From Tetracentron sinense (Eukaryota; Streptophyta; Magnoliopsida; Trochodendrales; Trochodendraceae), in NCBI GenBank assembly GCA_015143295.1, contig CM026561.1, forward strand, positions 37,142,875-37,206,874: DNA of 64,000 bases, given 5' to 3'. Both the position numbers and the translations under genes were made by a program. Shown here one piece after another: positions 36,601 through 47,670 of the stretch (positions are counted from its first letter, which is position 1; every line of letters begins with the position of its first letter). A model generated the notes under the pieces. The model ran no database searches. It was not told where the DNA came from and saw only the letters and a list, made by a program, of their open reading frames with translations.

Positions 36601-39600
36601 TAATTTGTAAACAGCAGAATTGTTAAAAGTAGGTGCCTAGGTGGTGGATGTCTTTCAAGTTCTAAGGGACCCACTAGTTTTATGCTCATAAAGAAGCTGA
36701 AAGCTTTCAATTTTATGCTAAAGAGATGGAACAAAGAGGCCTTTGGTAGAGTAGCTAAAAAGGCGGCAATGTCAGAAGAAATCACTAGATTGACCACAAG
36801 GAAGAGTTGGGGCAGATTTTTTTTAACAACCACTCTTTTATACCCAAACTACCCAACAAATGAAACTCTTAGTGAGTCCGTCTTACATCCAAAACCTAAG
36901 GGTTAGGTTTGAGTTTCATTTCTACTTTCACTCTTTGTCTACCTCTTTGATTTATACAGTTAGATCTATTCTCCCCATTTGGTTCTACAATTGGATTATA
37001 TTCTCTCTTTCTCTACCTCTTCAGTTTCTAACAAGTAAAGAGAGATTAATGGAGTTATTGAGTTAGAGATTATCAAGCAAAACCCTTGCTCTTCCCACCC
37101 ATAGAAGCCGAATTTCAGCTTTGATCTCTCGTTTAAATTTCATTATATGTTTTAAGGTATAACATTGCATTATAAATATAGATTTGAATATTGAGTTGAA
37201 TATGGGCTGGCCAGAACCCAACCCAAACTTACAATATCATACATGGGCTGGGTTTGAGCTTCATGTATTGGAATGAGTTTTCTTTTGGCTGATTTAGGCA
37301 TGAGAATAAATAAGACGGGTTGAGCCCAAACAGGCTTCAGCCCAACCCAACCTGGCCATTGTACACCCCTAGTGAATATGACTCATTTGAAACTGATATC
37401 ATGGTTCAAAACCCGGAAACCTGACTCGACTCGAAAGTTAGCCGGGTCGAGTAACTCGGAAAACTCAAAAAAAAAACTCGACTCGGTCCAACTCGGAATA
37501 TATATGTAATAACTTGAAAAACGTGAGAAAAGAATTCAAAGTATGCTGGTTTTACAGCCTCAAACCTAAAAACTAGGTTTAACAGAACTCGTAATAGGTT
37601 GTCTTTGTAGACCCAAAAACATATGATGCAAAAACAATGTGACATATTTGAGTTTAGGTTTTAAAATATGATAAAAATACCCTTTAGTGACTCGACCTAG
37701 TCTGGCGAGTCGAAAAACTCGGCACGACTCGACGGAGTCACCGGAGTAACTCAAAAAATAGTGTATCCTTCGAGTTTTGAGGTGACTCGACTCGAAATTC
37801 AGTTGAGTCGAGTAACTCGGTGAGTTTTCAAACTATGACTGATATGTATCAGTAAGACTCAGGCAATACGTATCGGTTTCATATGACTTGTTCGTCACCT
37901 CTTATTCAAAATAAAAAAATGAGTTATAAAATTGTCTAATACGTATCGGTAGGACTCAGCCAATACGTATCAGTATCGCCCAATACGTTTAATTTGATTT
38001 TTTATTTATTTTCTTTTTAAAAATCCTAATTTATAAATATCATCTGATACATATCAGTATTGCAACGGTATCGATTGAAACCATTACGTATCCCAAAACC
38101 TGTATTTTAATCCTTGCCCCTCAAACATCCCAATAAATGACCCCTGAAAGAAGCCTTCAATCACTCTGTGAACCTCATTTACCTCTCTCAAAAATAACTA
38201 GAGACTAAGAGATTGAAGCTAGCAGTGAAGACCCCCTGGATTCCCAAGCGAAATAGAAAATGAACCCATTATCCACTAACCATATGACATTCGACCACAA
38301 GGGGATGCAGAGATTCCTTAGCCATACCCATTGATGGTGGAACATTTATTAGCCAATTTCCATCCCCTACTACTAAAGAGTACAAAGATTCCTACGACAT
38401 TTTGGTGTTATATTACAATGTTTGATGAAGTAGAAAGGTTCCTTCAACACTAAGTTAAGCAGACAATAATTTCAGCATCTTAGCTAGCAAGTAAACTAAG
38501 AGTATATAAGAGTTTCTTAGTCCTTAAGTCAACTTTTAGTTTAGTGTTTTCATATAATTATGAAAGCATTTTAAGTAAATATTTTTTAGTAATGATGAAG
38601 ATTTGCCTTTAGACCTTTTTTAGTTCTTGCGCGATCTTTTGGGTGTTTTTGTGAATACTTTTCTTGTGATTTTTTCAGTTGTGTTTGCATACAATTCCTT
38701 GTGCTAGATAAAAAGAGAAGTTGTCCCTACATCAATTTGGTATTAGATCATTAGAGATTTATCTTAATGCGTCGTGTTTTCTCCCAATGAGGCATCTAAA
38801 AGAAAACATATCACAGCACCCCACTATCATTTTTAAGTAGATTTACTTTGCTCCTGTAGTAAATGAGATATTATAACTCCCCATAGTTGCAAGCAAGTGG
38901 AGCAGAAAACCAAGTGCGCTTGTCATTCCAAAAATATCAGATAAATGTCACAGGATCCAAAGAAGCTAGTGGAGAAGTAATAGTGATGGTATTATTCCAT
39001 TTTGAACAGCAACAAAAAATGTTATGATAGGATAAAGAAAACAAAAGTCTTATTGATGGCTAACTTTTAGATGGTAAGTGATAATCATAGACTTGAAATT
39101 GTTTCTCAAAGAATAAATTTACCAAAATTAAGATTTGAAAAAGGCAGCATTGCAAAGAGATAGTAAGTAATAATGTTTCAGCAATATATGAAAAAAAGAG
39201 GAAGAAGAAAAAACAAGCAATGGTAGAAGTTCAGATGGCAAACTTGTCAAGATTAAATAGGTCAATGATCTGAGTTCTGCCATTGTCATGGTTGAAGAAG
39301 ATGAAGAGGCTCCAATGCATTAGCCATATTCTACTTTGCAACTGATTCAACGGTGACGCGAAATTCTGAACCACAAATAACAATCAGTAAACAGTTCAGA
39401 TAAGGCAATAAAATGGACAAACAGATATACAAGTTGCCAAGTTGGTGCCTGACGCATACCTTTGAGTCAATTAATTCTTTCAACCGATTAAGCTCTTCAA
39501 GAGCAATATCCCAGTTTTGCATCAATATCTCAGCTGCTAGCTTTCCCCATAATGCACTCAAACTCCTGTCACTGTTTGTGCATAATGCCCTGTACTGATA

Positions 39601-41024
39601 CAGATAGTCAGCAGCCCCTGAATAGTTTCCACACTCAAACTGAAATTTGGCATACTGGTACAATGCCTCTATCTGATCTGGACCGATCTGCTCATAAAAA
39701 GAGGTAATTCAATAATTCAAAGCTACACATAAACCCTAGATTAAGGCAATGAAGTTTTGTCAAAAAAAATTGTATAATGATGGTTTATCTATATACAAGT
39801 TAGGAAGACATAAATGCAAATCATCTTTCATTGACGGGAGTTCCCCCTCAAGGGTGGGTGCTTAAAGTCATCCCTTCCTTGATGGGAGATCCTAGGTTTG
39901 ATCCAAAGGTGACTACTCGATTGTGGGATGTCACCTATTTTGATGATGTGGCCTTGGATCCACATACACCTACTAACTAGCCCGGCCGATTCTGAGCCAA
40001 GCCAAGTAGTAGAGTGTTTAGCTTGTTAAACTACAAAAGTGTTCAAGCTCAGCTCGAGCTCAACTCAAGCTCGACCATCTTTGTCCAAGCTCATCTTGTG
40101 AAAAGCACCCAAGTCGAGCTCGACTTGGTTATAATATTTGTTTGTACATTTGTATAATATAAATACACACACACACATATATATATATATATTATCGAGC
40201 TAAGTACATGTTTTATTGAGCTCAGTTTGTTCTTCAATTGAGCTAAGCTAGTTTGTTAAATGCTAAGCTAGTTTGTTAAATGACAACTCTTTTTGATCTC
40301 ATCAATATTCACGATCAATTCTGTTAGTTAATCAGCCCTACAGTAACTAGTAACCAAATATCCCGTGCCAAGACCCAGTACACGCACACACCCACACATA
40401 TTTAGGCACTTCTATCAGAATATAAGAATGCTATCAGGTTCAACAACCAAGCACAAGTTCTTGTCTGAATCTCTGCTGATGAGACAAGTAATACATAAAA
40501 GAAGAGCGAACATACTACAGCAAATAAATCAGTGAAGCCCCAAAATTACAACAGAACCTGGTATCGTTCGCTCAGCATTTGGAGATTGTACTGCTTATCA
40601 GCCCGGAGCTCCTGAAACGAACTAGGGTTCTGAAGAAACGATATTAATGGCGCGGCAGCCTCTTCCAGAGATTTCAATCTCGCAACGACCTCTGCTCTCC
40701 TATCAATCATATCTACCAACACAAAATCCAGTTCAAAAACCCTAAAATCAACACAACAGCAGGCTGAAAGCAAAAAAACAAAAACCCTAAAAGCAAAAGT
40801 GATGGAAAAATGGAACCTTGAGGGACATCTTCAGTTTGGTAGAGGTTCTTATGGATGTCCATTGCGTAATCAACCATGTTGGTCTTGTTGAGGAGCTCGA
40901 TCTTCGCTTTCAAGATCTCTTCATCGGCGTAGAGTTGTCGCTCTTGCAGGAATTCTAGTAGAGGGAAAACCAGATGGCGATCTAAGTGAGGAGCAATTCG
41001 TGGAGTGAGATCGTAGGTCGCCAT
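24638..41024 (-). CDS. TIF3E1: Eukaryotic translation initiation factor 3 subunit E (eIF3e/INT6), complete
   Basis: This PCI-domain subunit of the eIF3 complex binds the 40S ribosome and mRNA during initiation and, in plants, also contacts COP9 signalosome components. The minus-strand exons are 41024-40817, 40712-40558, 39687-39460, 39365-39244, 35644-35425, 29276-29134, 24959-24822 and 24737-24638. All junctions are GT-AG, phases agree, and the sum of 1314 bp gives 437 residues, the size of plant eIF3e. Recognisable blocks are [98 protein letters not shown], and the C-terminal PCI winged-helix part ([20 protein letters not shown] ... [10 protein letters not shown]). Exon 4 (122 bp) is short. 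No inactivating change was seen. Introns 4-6 are 3.6, 6.1 and 4.2 kb and contain LINEs, SINEs and MITEs; introns 1, 3 and 7 stay near 100 bp. Confidence 0.96.
25184..26245 (+). mobile_element. LINE, 5'-truncated 3' end
   Basis: It is related to the 9350-10433 copy: GTGTTGGATTCCTCGGGAGG start region, GGAAAGGGATTATGGC, the zinc-binding region (TGTGATCATTTCCAACATAG onward) and an A-run at 26236-26245. It is dead, with several stops and frame changes. It sits in eIF3e intron 6, antisense to the gene. Confidence 0.8.
27695..28309. mobile_element. Non-autonomous element with TAGTCAAGGCG ends
   Basis: TAGTCAAGGCGTCTAGGCGAT at the left and its inverse ATCGCC...GGCGACGCCTTGACTA at the right enclose 615 bp of AT-rich non-coding DNA. 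Flanking octamers match only partly. It is probably an old hAT-like MITE in eIF3e intron 6. The preceding 27330-27690 carries decayed CGAATTATT-type repeat sequence. Confidence 0.6.
29960..31101 (+). repeat. Tandem A-B-A-B duplication interrupted by a LINE
   Basis: Block A (29960-30125, starting near AAATATTGTGCTAAATAACT) recurs at 30884-31037. Block B (30829-30883, starting TTGAGTTACGTAAGGCTTGC) recurs at 31045-31101. The second A-B pair is contiguous; the first is split by the LINE at 30130-30827. Confidence 0.75.
30130..30827 (-). mobile_element. LINE 3' end, antisense copy
   Basis: A T-run at 30130-30142 marks the 3' tail of a minus-strand LINE. The frame 30702-30457 gives [20 protein letters not shown], then [20 protein letters not shown], the zinc-binding region of plant L1 reverse transcriptase. 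It is 5' truncated, frame-broken, and in the same orientation as eIF3e within its intron 5. Confidence 0.85.
31688..32153. mobile_element. hAT-type MITE rich in GACTCG, copy 1
   Basis: Ends are CATGGTTCAAAAACCCGAAA and the inverse of CATAGTTCGAAAACTCGG. A perfect 8-bp duplication GATTTAAC lies at 31680-31687 and 32154-32161. Dense ACTCGACTCG/CGAGTCGAGT makes the element self-complementary. A sister copy lies at 37400-37837. Confidence 0.9.
32502..32623 (+). mobile_element. tRNA-derived SINE
   Basis: The A box is TAGCTTAGTTGGTAAAG and the B box is GAGATCGAATCCC, about 40 bases apart, with an A-run at the end. It resembles the minus-strand copy at 55679-55838. Confidence 0.75.
34163..34271 (+). 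mobile_element. tRNA-derived SINE with target duplication
   Basis: The A box GCTAAGTTGGTAAAC and B box GAGTTCAAAACCC precede an A-run. The flanks CATATCATAAACTGTAA and CATATCATAAATTGTAA form a 17-bp duplication with one mismatch. Confidence 0.8.
36120..36425. repeat. CGAATTATTCGCG-rich repeat
   Basis: It contains repeated CGAATTATT/ GCGAATTATTCGCG and starts and ends with GGGCATCGCCT(C/A)G. Decayed relatives of the CGAATTATT motif occur near 29590, 31290 and 27400. It is probably an inactive MITE family; no clear target duplication was seen. Confidence 0.45.
36640..36800 (+). mobile_element. LINE endonuclease-linker fragment
   Basis: The frame [20 protein letters not shown] matches the region between endonuclease and reverse transcriptase in plant L1 elements (KLK..LK.WNK..FG). 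It is a short remnant in eIF3e intron 4. Confidence 0.5.
37400..37837. mobile_element. hAT-type MITE rich in GACTCG, copy 2
   Basis: Its terminal and internal sequence is the same as 31688-32153. A perfect 8-bp duplication ACTGATAT lies at 37392-37399 and 37838-37845. It is in eIF3e intron 4. Confidence 0.9.
37846..38110. repeat. AATACGTATCGG-repeat block
   Basis: AATACGTATC(G/A)G recurs at least five times here and again, more weakly, near 42415. It appears to be a decayed simple-motif element; nothing coding is present. Confidence 0.4.
39830..40300. repeat. Possible SINE remnant plus GAGCTCGAGCT-rich MITE in eIF3e intron 2
   Basis: 39837-39960 has a B-box-like GGTTTGATCC. 40030-40260 is rich in CAAGCTCGAG, resembling the GAGCTCGGC elements at 19910 and 56264 but without clear ends. 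A 19-bp unit GCTAAGCTAGTTTGTTAAAT is doubled at about 40243-40281. Confidence 0.4.
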
Positions 41025-41110
41025 GTCTGCGAGCGACAGAAAACCCTAGCCAAACCTCTCCCGTGAGATATAGAGATTAGAGAGAGAGAGAAGAGATGAA
41101 AGAGAGAGAA
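41025..41110 (-). promoter_or_regulatory. Pyrimidine-rich eIF3e leader/core promoter region
   Basis: On the minus strand this is CT-dense (complement of GAGAGAGAGAAGAGATGAAAGAGAGAGA), typical of the Y-patch and TC-rich leaders of plant housekeeping genes. No TATA box is seen close to the ATG. The transcription start is unknown. Confidence 0.45.
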
Positions 41111-41151
41111 AAGGTTGCTAGGGGTGAGATAAGTAACGCACGGGGTGTGAC

Positions 41152-41614
41152 CAGGGATGGCAACGAGGCGGGTTTGGGCCGGGGCGCCCCAACCCCGCCT
41201 CTAATAGCAAACTCCTACCCGGGGGGGTGGGGAGGCGATTCCAATTTAATAAAACACTTCTTAACCCATCCCCCCCCCCACCCCGTTAAGCATTATTCGG
41301 AGCGGGGTTGGCGGGACAATATTTCATTTTATATATAAGATATTAATGTAATTTTAGAATTAATTTAAGACAGCGGGGCAGCTTAAATCCATCCTGGGCC
41401 TGCCCGACCCGAACCCGGGTAGGTTTACCCATCTCCAACCCTGTTTATGAACGTCCCAAACTCATCCTAATAGGGAGGGTTACCCGTTTAATCCCGGCCC
41501 AGATACGGGTCGGGTCGGATTTACCCATCCCACCCGGACTCCATTTATAAACCTCACAAACTCATCCTAATAGGGGCGGGTTACCCGTTTAACCCCGGCT
41601 CATTGCCATTCCTA
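41152..41614. mobile_element. hAT-like MITE with GGGATGGCAACG ends, just upstream of eIF3e
   Basis: CAGGGATGGCAACGAGGCGGG and the inverse of TAGGAATGGCAATGAGCCGGG form about 21-bp inverted ends. The interior is rich in CGGGTTTACCC-type sequence. Flanking octamers match only 5 of 8. It begins 128 bp upstream of the eIF3e start codon. Confidence 0.7.
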
Positions 41615-41696
41615 TGTGTGGTGGTAGTGGTACCATGGGACTTTTCCCACATTGCCCCTTCCAGTTTAGGGACCCAAGTTTTTAAAAAGGGAAATG

Positions 41697-41953
41697 GATA
41701 GACCGCATGGTCAGCTTGCGATTTCATTGGTCCACTACCTCCGTTTTAACTCCTACTAACTATGGTGAAGATTCACTCATTCCTAAGATTCATTCATTCG
41801 ACTTTAGTTTAAAAAAACCAATAATATTAATCATAATTTAGTTAAGTTTAACCATATTTAAAAATGGATTAAAAGGGACATAGGGCAGTCAACTAGGAAG
41901 GAGACCTTCTCAAGAGACTCTTTTAAAAACCATTTAAAGAGGAGTATTTTCTC
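41697..41953. mobile_element. Relative of the Mutator-type MITE family
   Basis: It shares the interior AACTATGGTGAAGATTCACT / TTTAGTTTAAAAAAACCA order with 3090-3343 and 49685-49912. Ends and target duplication are decayed. Confidence 0.45.
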
Positions 41954-42499
41954 ATAATTCAATATTTAGAATTTTAAAAAAAATCTTAAATACCCCTCCA
42001 CTACCACCAACACTTTAAAATGAATTTATTTAGCTTTAAAAGAAGAAGTCGGAAAGAAGTGATACATACGTACATGACAGATAAAACCTTTGACATGCAT
42101 GATCCTAGATAGGTTTTGGACAAAACTCTTCATTCCCTTCTTCTTTTTCTCTCACGAAACTTCAAATTTTTTTTTTGTGAATATACATGTTGGTTTATTC
42201 TTAATTTACATTTACCCTAATCAAAATAATGTGTTTGATCTGTCTGTTCATGTACATTGTGATTAATGAATATTTTAGGATGATTTTAGTAGGAGTATTT
42301 TGTTGGAAAAAAAGATGAAATACTTGGAAAAACTGTAAAAGCTATAAATAAAAAAAAACCATGTGCATGAATGATGGTAGTTGATACTAATTCATTGAAT
42401 GAAATCCGATCGATATTGGTCGATACCAGATCAAGACAAGGTCAATACTGGTAAGATGATACTGTTTTGATACTGATACTAATTTAATGTAATCCTACT

Positions 42500-44947
42500 T
42501 GTAAGCACCCAATTTTCACACCACTTTCTTAACCATGGTTAAACATCTTTAACCATGGTTATCCCCAGTTGAGCCCTAGGTCAAACCTAAACAAACCCTA
42601 AACCTAATCCCAGGTAAGCCCTAGTCAAACCCTAAGCAATCCCTACGCAAACTCAAACCCTAAGTTTAACCCTAGTTAAACCCTATGCGTAACCCTAGAT
42701 AAACTCTGATCAAACCCTAGACCTAACCCTAGGAAAGCCTTAGTCAAAACCCTAGGTAAATCCTAGGCCTAACCCTAGGTTTACCCAAGGCCCATTTCTA
42801 GGCCCAAGGACTCAAAAACCATCTCAAACCACCCTGCGGGCCCAAACATGGGCCCATAAACCCTAGGAGCCTGTTGGTGTGGGGCTCATTCTCCATTTTT
42901 GAAAATTCCAACTCTGCCTCCCCAATGTCTAGCATGCCTATTTTAATCCCCAGACTACCCCAAGACCTTCCCAAACCTATAAATACACCCCCATTAGATT
43001 CATTCCAAAACCATTACAGAGAAGCCCTGTTGGACTTCAGCCAACCTGAGAACTCACCTTCTGAGCTTTGGTCTTTCACCTGAGACCATCCCAAGCCATC
43101 TAGGGGTCATACCAGGCCTATCCCATCCTTGTACCACCACTGTTCGCAACCACCTCAACCACCGTAGGAGTCAGCCGAGTGGGGTAGGATCCCCTACCCT
43201 ATTTTCTGTTTATTTATTTTGTAAATAACACTATAAGGCCCCTTTACTCCAGGGGTCATTTCCCTTCTGTTCTACTACTGTACAACCAAGGATAGGGGTC
43301 CCCTACCTTCCTCTAGGCATGGGGGAACCCCCTTGAGGTTCAAACTCGGGTACAAAACCCCCCATCGTGCATGGAATCTCTCCACTCTTTCTGGGGGACC
43401 CTCAGTCCATGAGGGATCCCCTAGAATAGCCCTGGTCCAAGCCCAGGTGGGGAAAACTCAGTTTCTGGAAAAACCATGAATGACGGTAAACTCAATACCG
43501 TCATTCTTGAACCTCCCATTTACAGTAGCCTTTACACTCTTTTGAGTGGGCCCTGGTCCATTCCAGGGCCCAAGTTAGGTCCCTCAGGTCTTCCCCTTTC
43601 TCCTCTGGTCATTCCAGGTTAACCCTGGTGGTCTAACCATGGTTAAAATATTCCCATCTTGGAATTATCCAGATTGGCAGTAGATACTCTACCGCAATTC
43701 TGAGTTTCTGTTACTGTGTGTTCAAGCCCACTGTAGGCCCACTTTGGACTATCTCCAGGGCCCACCTAAGGCCCAGGACACCTCAAGGGAGTCCCCTTTT
43801 CAACCCCAAGGGCCCCTGACCCATGGGTTAACCCTTGAGCTGCAAAACTTAGTTCTAGAGAAGCCTGTTAATGGCGGTAAACTGATCACCGCCATTCCAG
43901 TTCTGTACAGAATTGGAATTGGCAGTAATCTGTTTACCACTACTCCTTGTATATTCTGTTATTGGGCTTTGCACAGGGTCTAGACCAGGTAAGAGGCCAT
44001 TCTAGGACCTGCCATGCTATCTGGGCCCACCCTGACTAGACTAGTACCTTTAACTGAGGTTAACTCAACCCCGATTAACTTTTAACCATTGTTAAAATAC
44101 TTTTAACCATTGAAAAAATCTAAAAAATACCAAAAAACATTTTTAAAAAATGCAAAATAGACCAAAAAGTTCTGCTTTGGACTATTTTACCATGGTTAGC
44201 ATCCCTAACAATGGTTGACCTCCCCTTTAACCCCGGTTAGCAACTCTAACTCCAGTTAAACCTCTTTGGCTTACCAGGCCTATTCTCTTAGCCTACCAGG
44301 CTTACCTTTGGCCTATTAGGCCCAACCTTGCTTCTCTTAATCATGGTTAACAATCTTAATCATGGTTAACTTGTCCCTTAACCCCGGTTAGCAACCCTAA
44401 CCTTGGTTAAATCAACCATTGGCCTACCGGGCCTAATCCTAATCTACCGGACTAATCTCTTAGTCTACCGGACTAACCCTTGGCCTACCGGGCCTAAACC
44501 TTGCACTTGATCAACTCGGTCAACCGAACCCTAGTCTACCGGACTAGACCCTTAACCACCCTGGTGCACACACACACACTCCTTAGCCTTGGCATAGGCT
44601 CATGTGCTAGAACTACGCTCGGTCTGATCTCACTCTTGTGAGTACGTAAGCAACCCAACCCAGGTTCAACCCTAGCTAGTTTTTCTTTCTTAGATTAGTA
44701 TTATTCTAAATACTTAGGCATTTGAACAACAACTTGACTTTAATTTGGCTTAACCTTAGAAAGTAGGTAACCATTGTAAAATAGGGGTCCTGGGGTGCCT
44801 AACACCTTCCCCGGGACTTAACCGAACCTCTTACCCTGAACTCTCCTGTAGACCAAAACCTTGTCGATGATTTATCTCTTCTGAATAAATAGGTGACGAC
44901 TCTAAACATAACACCTTGTGAGTGAGTAATCAAATCCCGTGCTCACA
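42500..44947. repeat. Solo LTR of an LTR retrotransposon (probably Ty3/Gypsy)
   Basis: It begins TGTAAGCACCC, ends CGTGCTCACA and is flanked by a perfect 5-bp duplication CTACT (42495-42499, 44948-44952). It is 2448 bp. A TATAAATA at 42978-42985 fits an LTR promoter. No internal domain, primer-binding site or second LTR is seen, so it is read as a solo LTR left by recombination. The 3' part (GGGGTCCTGGGGTGCCTAACACC ... GGTGACGACTC) is typical of plant Gypsy LTR ends. Confidence 0.85.
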
Positions 44948-46570
44948 CTACTCAAATATATTATATCCTTAATTGATGCTAATTTAAAATTGTGATGAGA
45001 TATACTTGAATGATACCATATCTCATTCATATTTCAATGGTCCAAATATATTCTCTAATACAAGCTAGGCCCAAGTTGGTTAAGGCTCATAACGGGTGGT
45101 TGGGCTGAAGTCGAGTCTGAGCTTTAATCATATTGAAATTCGATATCATCTCATTATAATGTCACCAAAGTGCCAATGTTGGCAGAGAATTGACTGCGAA
45201 AACATTAGCGTTCTTGAATCGAATAGAGAATGGAGGTTGCCATGCATGGCCTAGCTTATCACTATTTGTCGACTGTGAAAGTCATTAAGGGGGTGTTTGT
45301 ATGTCTAATAATTGCCTTGGAATATCCAATCTCATGAATATCTCAAATGAAAACCAAGTTGAAACAGTTCTCCACTCTTGATAGTTTTGCTCACATTCGT
45401 TTAAATCCATGCAGCATAGTACTGCCTCTGTAACCAAACATCCCCTCAACTATGAACAAGTTTGTTGGGTTGGGCCTAAGAGCTTGATAATGGGTTGGTC
45501 TAAGGCTAGAAGGCACAGACCATTGGGAATGCTAATGATCAGGAGTCCATCAAGCTCCATAACATGGTCCAAGACCCACTCCATTATAAATTAGGCCTAC
45601 GATTCTAGGCTCAATCTAGGGACTAGTCAATATGCACTCCGCCCATTGACTTGTCTAACCTTTATAATAGACTGCTAATTGATAACCTAATCCCAACCAT
45701 CCCTTTGATTGGTGTTTGGGTGGACCATGCTTAAATGGGCCTCCATTTCGTGACTACGAGTGCCTAAATTTAATTTTCACTAACGTGGAGGTCACTCAAC
45801 AATATAAAAACTACCGAGATGAGGTCTGATACAATTAGGATTGGGCTAGGATCCAAAAATGATTTTTCTGTGGATCGACATCGCCTATGCGTCTAGGGCA
45901 AATCAACAAGCTATTATTAAACCCTAGGATTTATTGGGTCAGGACATGGGAAAAGGTGTAAAGGTGTTTTGGGTATAGTTCTCTTCATAATATCCTCTAT
46001 AGCAAAATTATTCTGGTTAAGAAGCCATCAAATCACCAATTATTTTTGGCATCCTTATTCTCTGCCTTTTGTTCCGTTCTTTTTCTTTAATCGGTACCAA
46101 GTAATGGGTGAGGGTTTAAGTATATTCTGCTAAAAATGATTCACAACTACACCTAGAAAATTCAAAAATTACTAAAAGCAAGTAGAGGAGAGGCAGTTTC
46201 CATTTCTAAACACTTATGGTAAATGCAATTATATACTAATAACTCTATTAAAATTGTTCTGGGATGTTAGCACAAGACTTGTGAGCCTCCATTCGTAATT
46301 TTGTATATTGGGGCCCATATTATAATAAGGCCATTTAATGAAGCCTTTTTCTTTCTTGGGTAACCTGACCTCATGATAGTATAGATTGTCAACCAATTTA
46401 GTAAAGGGGAAGAGCCCTAATGGAGGCTTTATCCTGTTAGTTCCCCTTATCAAAAAGGAAACAGATGATCTTCTATGCCACCCTTTAAGGTATGGTCATA
46501 TTTCAACCCTATGGCAAGTCTTAATGGTACCTCATAGTACAATTGTGTGACTAAGCATCTAGGGAGGACT

Positions 46571-46856
46571 GGGGAGTTTGGTAACTCTAAACTATATAGG
46601 TAGAACTTATTTGAAAAATGAGCTTACTTGCACTTCGGATTGTTAAGTTAAAGTTTAATTGGATGTCTAGATCTTTTTGAAGTAGAGATTTTACCTCTAA
46701 AGAAAATAGTCTTCTTATTACTTCAGAGGTAAAACCTTTACTTCAAGAAGATTTAGACATTCAATTAAACTTTAACTTAACAACCTAAAATCTAATTAAG
46801 CTCAATTTTCAAATTAGCTCTAACTATTTAGTTTGGATTAGTTACCAAACGCCCTC
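46571..46856. mobile_element. Hairpin MITE with arms of about 130 bp
   Basis: GTTTGGTAACT... at the left and ...AGTTACCAAAC at the right begin arms that pair over nearly the whole element, including TAAGTTAAAGTTTAATTG against CAATTAAACTTTAACTTA and GAGGTAAAA pairing at the loop. There is no coding capacity, and the target duplication is not clear. Confidence 0.75.
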
Positions 46857-47326
46857 TAATTTTCTACATTGCAGGGTGGTCTCCTACATAGGTCTGGAGG
46901 GTTAAGATGTCACAGCTGATCTTGTATTGACCAACATTCCCTTGATAAACACGTATTAATCAATACAAGTATTGTTCACGACACTTGATGATATTCTAAA
47001 ATGAAAGCTAATGACTATTGTTCACCACTTGGTCCTACCAAAGTCCAACCATCAAATCCCATAATTACCTTGCAGATTTCTAACTTTTGTGGGTTGTTAA
47101 TTGTTATGAAATGCTACTCGCTTCATCCTCTCCTCATGTCAATGGATCAGGCTTAGGTATGGATTCTTGTATTTTTTTAATGAGGGCTATATTAGACACT
47201 AATGATAAGAGTCTTTTCTCGGGATTTTTGTTGAGGGCCGAATTGATAACCCTATTCACATTAGACAGTTGGTAACCATAGGCACAAACACAAGTTCAGT
47301 TCTTGGCTAGTGCAATAATTTTTTAG

Positions 47327-47554
47327 GGACTTTGAATTGTCTCTGGCTATGGTAATAGATAATCTCTATGGCTGCAATGCTAGCATGCCACGTGTCCTAT
47401 AACTATCTGCTTTAAAAGTAAATGATGCAAGGAAACAAGAGAAACAACTAAAGTATTATAAATTTTAGTTATTTCCGATACATGATATGCTATCATTGCA
47501 GTCATAGAGATCGTCTCTTACTATAACCAAAGACGATCCTAAGTCTTTTTGAAG
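47327..47554. mobile_element. MITE with about 60-bp inverted ends
   Basis: The left arm (ATTGTCTCTGGCTATGGTAAT, CTCTATGGCTGCAATGCTAGCA) is mirrored by the right arm (TGCTATCATTGCAGTCATAGAG, TTACTATAACCAAAGACGAT). Long inverted ends suggest a Mutator-type origin; the 9-bp duplication is not clear. Confidence 0.6.
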
Positions 47555-47670
47555 ACGCTCAGCTTGCATCACTAAAAGGAATATGCTAGCTAGATTAATT
47601 AGTAAAGTATGCGTAAGAGATTTACAAAAAAGAAGTTATTTCTCAAGCTTAACTACTAACGATTAACACC

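Noticed and set aside
42590-42780. Interstitial telomere
   Set aside because: AACCCTA words are irregularly spaced and lie inside a solo LTR with exact target duplication, so they are LTR sequence and not telomeric repeat.
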